A DNA stretch of 64,000 nucleotides, taken from the NCBI GenBank assembly GCA_019117105.1, contig DXAH01000084.1, forward strand, positions 1 through 64,000, read 5' to 3'. How positions within the stretch are numbered: position 1 is the stretch's first letter; the number at the start of each line of letters is the position of its first letter. Shown piece after piece: positions 8,431-14,426 of this stretch. The stretch comes from Duodenibacillus intestinigallinarum. Lineage in GTDB: Bacteria; Pseudomonadota; Gammaproteobacteria; Burkholderiales; Burkholderiaceae_F. The translations under genes and the position numbers were made by a program. The notes beneath the pieces were generated by a model, which saw only the letters and a program-made list of their open reading frames with translations, had not been told where the DNA came from and made no database searches.

Positions 8431-8491
8431 AAAAAGCCGGCTCCGTCAAAGAATCGTTTTTTCTGACAAACGACTCCGACAAGCCGGCTTT
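8431..8491 (-). terminator. Terminator after the radical SAM gene
   Basis: Arms AAAGCCGGCT (8433-8442) and AGCCGGCTTT (8482-8491) are perfectly complementary and enclose a loop that has its own weaker pairing. On the minus strand the hairpin is followed by TTTTTC. It sits immediately after the radical SAM gene and upstream of glyA. Confidence 0.75.
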
Positions 8492-8493
8492 CC

Positions 8494-9270
8494 TTATCCG
8501 TACCAGTGAGCGCTGATGCCCAGGTTCTCGACCCGCTGCGCAATCCTTTCGAGCGTCTCCGCAGGCGCCTTTTTAAGCCCCGCCACAGGCGTCTCGCGCG
8601 CCAGAGTATAGATGTCAACGCCTTCGGGACGAATCTGCGCCAGCGCTTCAAGCCAGGGGCCCACGTACTTTTCAGTCGTATTGTCGACGCTTTGTCCGGC
8701 AAAGGTGCCCTGCATGAACATCGTCTGTACGATGCAGCGACCGTTGAGTTCCTTGATGCGCTCAATCACCTCTTTGACGTCGTAGCGCGCGTTGGGGCGA
8801 TCCACCAGACGAATGTAGTCTGCATCCACCGTATCGAGCTTCAGACACGGGCGGTCGATCAGACGAACGGCCTCAAAGACGTCCTCGCGGTTGAGGTGCG
8901 TGGCGTTGGTCAGCAGACACACCTTGGCCTGCGGGCAATACTTGTCACGCAGCGCGAGCGTATCGCGCACAATGTTGAGGAAATCCGGATGTGATGTGGG
9001 TTCACCGTTTCCGGAGTAAGTGATCGCCTCGGGCAAGTCGTCGGCGTCGCGCATGGCGCTCAGACGCGCTTCCAGAGCTTCGCGCACAGCTTGGCGCGAG
9101 GGCATCTTCGACTTGGGGCGACGTTCATCATTGAGTCCACATTCGCAATAGATGCAGTCGAAACTGCAGATTTTGCCGTCAACGGGCGACAAATTGACGC
9201 CCAGACTCTTGCCCAGACGTCGACTGCGAACGGGCCCGAAAACGGGCCCGGGATAAATGACGGTACTCAT
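8494..9270 (-). CDS. Radical SAM protein (COG0731-like Fe-S oxidoreductase)
   Basis: 258 residues from the ATG at 9270, which overlaps the pyrE stop as TGATG; an in-frame start further upstream would lie inside pyrE. The radical SAM cluster motif is CSFDCIYCECG (CxxxCxxC), preceded by VFGPVRSRRLGKSLGVNLSP, which is typical of the COG0731 group related to wyosine-type enzymes. ITYSGNGEPTSHP contains the SAM-contacting GGEP-like element, here GNGEP. The reaction is unknown. It is the last gene of the amidohydrolase-pyrE-radical SAM operon, whose products have no obvious shared pathway. Confidence 0.85.
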   Translation of the reverse strand: MSTVIYPGPVFGPVRSRRLGKSLGVNLSPVDGKICSFDCIYCECGLNDERRPKSKMPSRQAVREALEARLSAMRDADDLPEAITYSGNGEPTSHPDFLNIVRDTLALRDKYCPQAKVCLLTNATHLNREDVFEAVRLIDRPCLKLDTVDADYIRLVDRPNARYDVKEVIERIKELNGRCIVQTMFMQGTFAGQSVDNTTEKYVGPWLEALAQIRPEGVDIYTLARETPVAGLKKAPAETLERIAQRVENLGISAHWYG

Positions 9271-9959
9271 CAGTTTTCGATAGCGCTTGCCACAACACCG
9301 TGCATGGCGGCCCACGTCCAGGGCGTCTGCAGCCATTCGAGCACCAGTTTTTCGTGCTCGCCGTCAATCACGCCCATTTCCTGCGCCTTATGCACGACTT
9401 TTTCAAAGGCAATCACATCGTAGGTATCGATTCCTTCCTGCTTGAAGAGGCGCTGTGTTTCGGGAATCGCGTAGTTCGTAATCGACATTACCTGCGTCAC
9501 CTGAGCTCCCTCTTCGCGCAGAGCGCGAATGGCGTCCAGACAGCTCAGACCGGTCGAGATATGGTCTTCGAGAAGAAGCACGCGCAGCCCCTTGACATCA
9601 CCGCCTTCGATACGGGAGTGGTTGCCGTAGGTCTTAGCCTTCTGACGCACCATGATGGCGGGCAGTCCCAGGCGATAAGCCAGAGCTGCGGCGTGCATGG
9701 AGCCGGCGGCTTCGACGCCTGCGACTATGTCAAACTCCAGATCGTATTCTTCAACGCGGCTAGCCATCGTCTCAACAATGTCGCGCCAGGCTTCCGGATG
9801 CGAAAAAAGCTTGCGGTTATCCACGTAAACGGGAGAAATCAGACCGGACTTCAGGCGCATCGGCGCATCGGCAAGAAACTCCACCGCCTGTGCGCGAATC
9901 AAGCGTTCGGCCATGATGTCTTCGGCAATGCTGCTGGTGTAGCTGGGCTTAAATTTCAT
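9270..9959 (-). CDS. pyrE: Orotate phosphoribosyltransferase-type enzyme
   Basis: 229 residues. PyrE converts orotate and PRPP to OMP in pyrimidine synthesis. Seen here are the substrate region MRLKSGLISPVYVDNR, GVEAAGSMHAAALAYRLGLP, the flexible loop VRQKAKTYGNHSRIEGG, and the PRPP site LLLEDHISTGLS. The PRPP motif is unusual: most OPRTases have acidic-acidic-V-x-T/S-x-G, whereas this has EDHISTG, and the loop has Tyr where His is common. The C-terminus is about 15-20 residues longer than E. coli PyrE. It sits between an amidohydrolase gene and a radical SAM gene. A role as the cell's PyrE is likely, but another nucleobase substrate is possible. Confidence 0.8.
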   Translation of the reverse strand: MKFKPSYTSSIAEDIMAERLIRAQAVEFLADAPMRLKSGLISPVYVDNRKLFSHPEAWRDIVETMASRVEEYDLEFDIVAGVEAAGSMHAAALAYRLGLPAIMVRQKAKTYGNHSRIEGGDVKGLRVLLLEDHISTGLSCLDAIRALREEGAQVTQVMSITNYAIPETQRLFKQEGIDTYDVIAFEKVVHKAQEMGVIDGEHEKLVLEWLQTPWTWAAMHGVVASAIEN

Positions 9960-9971
9960 GACTCTTCCCCT

Positions 9972-10967
9972 TTACTCAATGCCGAGAACCTTGCGACCGT
10001 TGACGGTAGCGATGTTGACGAGCTGTTCGAAATCATCGAAGCGGCAGCCGGTGGCAAGCAGCTGCAGTTCGTGCCACATGTCGCCTGCGCTCCACGGAAC
10101 CATGGCGTCGCACACGTTGTCGGTACCGAGCGCCACCGTGACGCCGGCCGGCACGAGTTCGTCAACAGGCGTCATCGAATTGTGCATCGGGCCGATCATT
10201 TCGGTACGGGCCGTGTCGATCCAAGCCGTCGGACAGCAGACCATCATCACGCCGGCTTCCTTGAGAAGCGTGTAGAGACGCTGACGGTACATGCGGGAAT
10301 GCGCACCAATCGAGATGCCGTGAATGGCGACCACCCGGCCGCGCATGTCATGCTCAATCGCCTTGTGCGCAAGCATTTCGGTTTCGTATTCGCTGGAGAG
10401 GTTGAATTGGTCGACGTGCACGTGCACCATCTTGTTCTGCTCTTTGGCCGTGCCAAGCAAAATGTCGAAAGCTTCGGCAGCGCGTCCAAAGTCACGTTCG
10501 TCTCGCTTGGGCAAGCCACCGATGATGTCCACCATTTCGGCGCCGATGTCAAACCATTTGCGCGCTTCCGGATCAATCACTCCTTTGAGTGTCTGATTGG
10601 CAAATTTCACAGTGATCTGATCGGCATAGTGCTCGCGGGCGCGAAGGCCTGCCTTGATGGCACGATCTTCGGTCTGAGGATCGATGTCCACGAACGTGGC
10701 GCAGGCCGTGCAGCCTTGCTCGATCATCAGTTCAAAGAACATGGAAAAGCGCCGGTAGAAGTCTTCCTCGGTCGACTCGCTCTTTAAGCGATCCAGAGCG
10801 TCCCACTTCTGCTGCAGAGAGTGCGTGCGACGCATCTCCAGAATTTCGGGAGACAACGTAAACGCACGGTCTGCGTGAGCGTGCGTGTTTACCCAACCGC
10901 CGGCCTTCTTAATTGCCGGCTCGATCATCTCGCGTACGGTTCGCGGCGCGTTTTCATCAAAAGACAT
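9972..10967 (-). CDS. Amidohydrolase, cytosine deaminase-like
   Basis: 331 residues of metal-dependent hydrolase fold. Metal-binding elements in order are THAHADRAFT (HxH), HVHVDQFN (third His), HGISIGAHSR (fourth His) and GTDNVCDAMVPW (the Asp), matching the cytosine deaminase/atrazine hydrolase branch. The protein starts almost directly at the barrel, so the small beta-sandwich usually formed by N- and C-terminal strands is reduced. It lies 12 bases upstream of the pyrE-like gene with a good AGGAGA. A nucleobase or related cyclic amide/amidine is a reasonable substrate guess from context only. Confidence 0.8.
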   Translation of the reverse strand: MSFDENAPRTVREMIEPAIKKAGGWVNTHAHADRAFTLSPEILEMRRTHSLQQKWDALDRLKSESTEEDFYRRFSMFFELMIEQGCTACATFVDIDPQTEDRAIKAGLRAREHYADQITVKFANQTLKGVIDPEARKWFDIGAEMVDIIGGLPKRDERDFGRAAEAFDILLGTAKEQNKMVHVHVDQFNLSSEYETEMLAHKAIEHDMRGRVVAIHGISIGAHSRMYRQRLYTLLKEAGVMMVCCPTAWIDTARTEMIGPMHNSMTPVDELVPAGVTVALGTDNVCDAMVPWSAGDMWHELQLLATGCRFDDFEQLVNIATVNGRKVLGIE

Positions 10968-11134
10968 GAAGGGTTCTCCTAGCGAAAAGGCACGAGCGCC
11001 CGTTGTCTGTCAGCATCAAGCTCAGACAGCGGCGCTACGCGCCTGCAAATCTAGATTAATTTAACTAGGTCGCGCGCTTGTGTCAACCATGTCGCACGAG
11101 CGCGCCTGAGAAAAAAGTGATTCGGCCGACCGCC

Positions 11135-12217
11135 TTACTCGACAACGGTCAGTTTAACCTCCGGATCCAGAATCTTTACGCGATCGGCAATGCACTTGCT
11201 CACCCAGGCTCGCTTAAGGTCGGAGTCAAGAATAAAGACGCCCAAGTCCTTCTTTTCGGCCATTTTCTTGACCGCCTTTTCTACGCCCATCGCAAACAAG
11301 GCCGTACACCAGCCGTCGGCGCGCGCCCCGTCCTTATCGACGATCGTGACGCTGGCAATGTCGGTAGCGACAGGCATCCCTGTCTCAGGGCTCAAAATGT
11401 GCCCATAAGATTTGCCGTCCTTCTCAATTTTGCGCTCGTACGCGCCCGAGGTGATCACCGATTCGTCAAAGGCTTTGACGACGGCAAAGATTTGACCTCG
11501 TTCTTTGTCGGGGCGCTGGATGCCGACGTTCCAGGCGCGTCCTGCAGGAGACTTTCCGAGCAAGGCAACATTACCGCCCAAGTCAAGAATCACGTTGGTG
11601 GCACCGGCCGCCTCCAGATCCTGCGTGAGTGCCGTGCCGATCCACCCCTTAGCGATAGCCCCGAGATCAATGCTCTGACCTTTGCCGATGCGCATGCGGC
11701 AGACGTTGTCCTCGCGCTGCGTTTCAATCTTAGTGTAGTCAACCTTTTTGAGCGCCGCATCAATATCGCTTCTCGCCGGAACCCGATCGCCGCCGAAACC
11801 GATCTTCCAGACGTTGACAAGAGTGCCGATCGTGGGCTCGAACGCCCTGTCGGAAGCCTCTGCTATGGCCTTGGCTTTTTCCGTCAGTTCGGTGATGCGG
11901 CAGTCGACTTCAACCCATTCGCCCGAGCGTTTATTGACCTCGTAGAGAGGCCCCTCGCGGTGCACCGTAAAAAGCGTTTCGTAGTCATCGACGCGTTCTG
12001 ATACGAGCTCTTCGAGCTTTTGCGCGGCTTTGGCATCCGGCGAAATCAAACGCGCCGTAATCAGCGTTCCCATCGCAAGCCCTTGATACTGCGTTTCATA
12101 GAGCGTTTTGCCTTCTTCGGCAGCGGAAACAAGCGTACTCAAACCGCAAAACAGGGCAGCCGCAAGGAGTGGCGCGCGCGCGAAAATGCGAAAAGTCGTA
12201 TTGGGCAAGGCTGACAT
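11135..12217 (-). CDS. apbE: FAD:protein FMN transferase
   Basis: 360 residues. ApbE cleaves FAD and attaches the FMN moiety to Ser/Thr of FMN-binding domains in exported proteins, using Mg2+. An N-terminal signal sequence (ending near SAAE, residues about 1-33) places it in the periplasm or membrane. Motifs are LAMGTLITARL, SIDLGAIAKGW, NVILDLGGNVALLG, HILSPETGMP and the metal-site region DGWCTALFAMG. The ATG at 12217 is chosen; the in-frame codon upstream is TTG. It lies downstream of the FMN-carrier and FAD-reductase genes, separated by a terminator; the carrier is its probable substrate. Confidence 0.93.
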   Translation of the reverse strand: MSALPNTTFRIFARAPLLAAALFCGLSTLVSAAEEGKTLYETQYQGLAMGTLITARLISPDAKAAQKLEELVSERVDDYETLFTVHREGPLYEVNKRSGEWVEVDCRITELTEKAKAIAEASDRAFEPTIGTLVNVWKIGFGGDRVPARSDIDAALKKVDYTKIETQREDNVCRMRIGKGQSIDLGAIAKGWIGTALTQDLEAAGATNVILDLGGNVALLGKSPAGRAWNVGIQRPDKERGQIFAVVKAFDESVITSGAYERKIEKDGKSYGHILSPETGMPVATDIASVTIVDKDGARADGWCTALFAMGVEKAVKKMAEKKDLGVFILDSDLKRAWVSKCIADRVKILDPEVKLTVVE

Positions 12218-12263
12218 CCTTTCAGTCGAACAAAAATGCAAAGAGTATGCGCACTATATACAG

Positions 12264-12305
12264 AAAAAGGCCCGGTGCGGGATTTCCCCACTCCGAGCCT
12301 TTTTT
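12264..12305 (-). terminator. Terminator between FMN-carrier gene and apbE
   Basis: On the minus strand AGGCTCGG-AGTGGG pairs with CCCGCA-CCGGGCCT around a GAAAT loop, followed by TTTTTC. About 13 base pairs with one mismatch. It suggests apbE is made at a lower level than the two abundant exported proteins upstream, or from its own promoter. Confidence 0.8.
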
Positions 12306-12325
12306 GCATCATGCAACTGAGCTGA

Positions 12326-12658
12326 TTACTTGGCGGATTCGAGAGCCTTGTTCACAGCTTCGATGATGCCCTTGGAGGAATTGGACGCACCCGTCACAGC
12401 TGCGACACCTTCCGTACCGTTCTTCTTGATAATTGCCTTGGACAACTTCTTCTGAGCGGCGTTGAGCAGCATTTCGGTTTCGCCATGCTTGACAACCTTG
12501 ACAGAAGTGATCTTGCCACCGGCAACAACAACTTCCACCTGAATCTTGCTGGCGTTACCGGTGCCTTCACCGGTGTAGGTGCCGTCCTTGTAGGTAGCGG
12601 CCTGAGCACCTGCACAAAGCAGAGCGGCAGATGCAGCAACAATCAATTGCTTGATCAT
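12326..12658 (-). CDS. Exported FMN-binding domain protein (flavinylated electron carrier)
   Basis: 110 residues: a Sec signal peptide (about 1-20, ending AGAQA) followed by a single FMN_bind domain. The core begins YKDGTYTGEGTG and ends with VTGASNSS (residues about 88-95), equivalent to the SGATxT flavinylation motif. The acceptor residue would be Ser94 rather than the usual Thr. Such domains carry covalently bound FMN placed by ApbE and pass electrons to exported reductases. It lies 33 bases downstream of the FAD-reductase gene and is almost certainly co-transcribed with it; apbE follows. A good GGAG ribosome site precedes the ATG. Confidence 0.9.
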   Translation of the reverse strand: MIKQLIVAASAALLCAGAQAATYKDGTYTGEGTGNASKIQVEVVVAGGKITSVKVVKHGETEMLLNAAQKKLSKAIIKKNGTEGVAAVTGASNSSKGIIEAVNKALESAK

Positions 12659-12691
12659 TGGTTGAAAACTCCTCTAAGTTTTACAGCGTTA

Positions 12692-14098
12692 TTAGTGAGC
12701 CTTGACGTAAGCGGTAGCGCTGTTGCCAGCGATACGACCGAAGACGATGATGTCGGCCTGAGCATTGCCGCCGAGGCGGTTGCCGCCGTGGACACCGCCG
12801 GTCACTTCACCAGCAGCGAAGTAGCCCGGGATAACCTTGCCGTCGACGTTGATCACTTCAGCCTTCGTATTGATCTTCACGCCGCCCATGGTGTGGTGCA
12901 CGGCCGGGGTGACGAGAATAGCATAATACGGAGCCTTGGTGAGCGGACGTTCCATCTTGGTGCGGCCGCAGCAGCTGTCCTTACCGGCAGCCTGATCCTT
13001 GGCGTACTGAGCCATCGTGGCCTTCAGGTTAGCAGCCGGAACACCCATGTTCTTGGCCACTTCGTCAAGATCCTTACCCTGAATGACCATGCCCGGCATC
13101 TTGATGTAGCCTTCGATAGCCTTCAGAGACTTGCGAACGTCATCGTCAAAGAACATGTAGGCGTGGCCGGTGGTCTGCTTCAGGATGGCAGCCGACACAG
13201 CGTCGCGCGTGTTGAGTTCGTCAAAGAAGCGCTTGCCTTCCTTGTTGATCAGCACAGCACCGTTGCCGCGAACGGCTTCGGTCACCATCACGCCGGTCGT
13301 TTCAACAACGGTCGGGTGGGTCTGGATCTGGTCCATGTCAACAAAGGCAGCCTTGACCTTTTCGGAGAGCAGCAGGCCGTCGCCCGTGGCACCCGGATGG
13401 TTCGTCGTGGCAAAGCCCTTCAGACGCGGAATGATCTTGGAAACCATGGCGTTGTTGCCGGCAAAGCCGCCAGCTGCGTTCACGACAGCCTTGGAGTTGA
13501 TTTCGTAGACCTTGCCGTCTTCGTCCTTAACCTTGACGCCGGCCACAGCACCGTTCTTGACAATCAGGTCGACAACCTGAGAGTCCGTGCGCAGATCAAT
13601 CTTGCGGGCTTCAACAGCGTTATAGAGCGTCTTGACAACTTCAGGACCAACAGCGGCGCCGCCCGTCGGACGGTGGCAACGCTTGTTGGTGGCGCCGCCC
13701 ATAAAGCCGACGTCGTTGAAGTTACCGCCGAGCTTGATCAGCCACTGAACAGCATCGTTGGAGTTTTCGCACAGAACCTTCACGAGTTCAGGATTGTTGC
13801 GGTTGTGGCCGCCCTTCATCGTGTCCTTGTACATCTGTTCGATGCTGTCCTTAATGCCGAGCTTTGCCTGCTGCGGCGTTTCAGCAGCGTTGATACCGCC
13901 GGTAGCGCGGATCGTGTTACCGCCGACCATCGGCATCTTTTCGATGATCACAACCTTCTTGACGCCGTTGTCGTGCGCCTGAACGGCAGCAGCCATACCG
14001 GCACCGCCTGCACCGATCACGACAATGTCAGCCTGTTCGGCAGCGTTGGCCATGCCGAAGGCGGCAGCGACTGCGGTTGCGATAAGAATCTTTTTCAT
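12692..14098 (-). CDS. Exported flavoprotein reductase (fumarate reductase/flavocytochrome c-type FAD subunit)
   Basis: 468 residues with a Sec signal peptide (about 1-19, ending ANA). The FAD-binding site is IVVIGAGGAGMAAA, then EKMPMVGGNTIRATGG. The catalytic residues of soluble fumarate reductases can be placed: QTHPTV, LNTRDAVSAA (proton-shuttle Arg), VHHTMGG, and HGGNRLGGNA. No CxxCH haem motifs are present, so unlike Shewanella Fcc3 electrons must come from a partner, most likely the FMN protein encoded next. The substrate may be fumarate or another enoate (urocanate, acrylate, cinnamate types); sequence alone does not decide. The leader has notable inverted repeats over the ribosome-binding site. 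Confidence 0.9.
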   Translation of the reverse strand: MKKILIATAVAAAFGMANAAEQADIVVIGAGGAGMAAAVQAHDNGVKKVVIIEKMPMVGGNTIRATGGINAAETPQQAKLGIKDSIEQMYKDTMKGGHNRNNPELVKVLCENSNDAVQWLIKLGGNFNDVGFMGGATNKRCHRPTGGAAVGPEVVKTLYNAVEARKIDLRTDSQVVDLIVKNGAVAGVKVKDEDGKVYEINSKAVVNAAGGFAGNNAMVSKIIPRLKGFATTNHPGATGDGLLLSEKVKAAFVDMDQIQTHPTVVETTGVMVTEAVRGNGAVLINKEGKRFFDELNTRDAVSAAILKQTTGHAYMFFDDDVRKSLKAIEGYIKMPGMVIQGKDLDEVAKNMGVPAANLKATMAQYAKDQAAGKDSCCGRTKMERPLTKAPYYAILVTPAVHHTMGGVKINTKAEVINVDGKVIPGYFAAGEVTGGVHGGNRLGGNAQADIIVFGRIAGNSATAYVKAH

Positions 14099-14100
14099 GT

Positions 14101-14118
14101 TTGTTGTCTCCCCAACAA
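14101..14118 (-). promoter_or_regulatory. Hairpin enclosing the ribosome-binding site of the flavoprotein reductase gene
   Basis: TTGTTG and CAACAA form a perfect 6-bp stem whose six-base loop, GGGAGA in the mRNA, is the Shine-Dalgarno sequence. The hairpin ends two bases before the ATG. It could tune translation initiation; this is inference from the pairing. Confidence 0.5.
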
Positions 14119-14124
14119 AGATTG

Positions 14125-14144
14125 TCGATTCCTATTTGAATCGA
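14125..14144. promoter_or_regulatory. Inverted repeat in the leader of the flavoprotein reductase gene
   Basis: TCGATTC (14125-14131) and GAATCGA (14138-14144) form a perfect 7-6-7 inverted repeat 27 bases upstream of the reductase ATG. It could be a dimeric-repressor operator or an RNA hairpin next to the ribosome-site hairpin. Confidence 0.45.
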
Positions 14145-14232
14145 TCTGTGGTTTTCTGAGCACGACCGCTTTCTCAACTTTTTTGCGCGCAAGCTTCCCG
14201 CCGGCGCAGAAAGGCCGCACTCAACCTGAGCG

Positions 14233-14238
14233 ATTATA
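14233..14238 (-). promoter_or_regulatory. Candidate -10 box for the exported reductase operon
   Basis: The minus strand reads TATAAT here, 135 bases before the reductase ATG. No consensus -35 is present at 16-18 bases, so an activator may be needed or the box may be fortuitous. The 14099-14426 gene-free stretch contains this box, the two leader inverted repeats and the glnS terminator; nothing else was recognised. Confidence 0.4.
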
Positions 14239-14340
14239 TGGAGAAACGTCAAAAGCACCCGTTCAAACTTTCGGATGTCCCTACCCGACATCTTTTTTGT
14301 TTGACTAAATACAAAACCATGAATTGGCCTTTACACAAAC

Positions 14341-14402
14341 AAAAAAGCCTGTCCGACCTCCGAGCGTCGAATGACGACGAACGGGAGAATTCGGGCAGGC
14401 TC
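14341..14402 (-). terminator. Terminator after glnS
   Basis: On the minus strand AGCCTG-CCCGA pairs with TCGG-ACAGGCT, followed by TTTTTTG. It is about 25 bases after the glnS stop codon and separates glnS from the exported reductase operon. Confidence 0.75.
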
Positions 14403-14426
14403 TTGTACCGCTGGGGAAAGATTCTG

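Noticed and set aside
12485..14308. Plus-strand open frame (607 codons) opposite the exported flavoprotein
   Set aside because: Antisense to a gene with complete FAD and active-site motifs; composition is Val/Asp/His-rich as expected from a reverse shadow.
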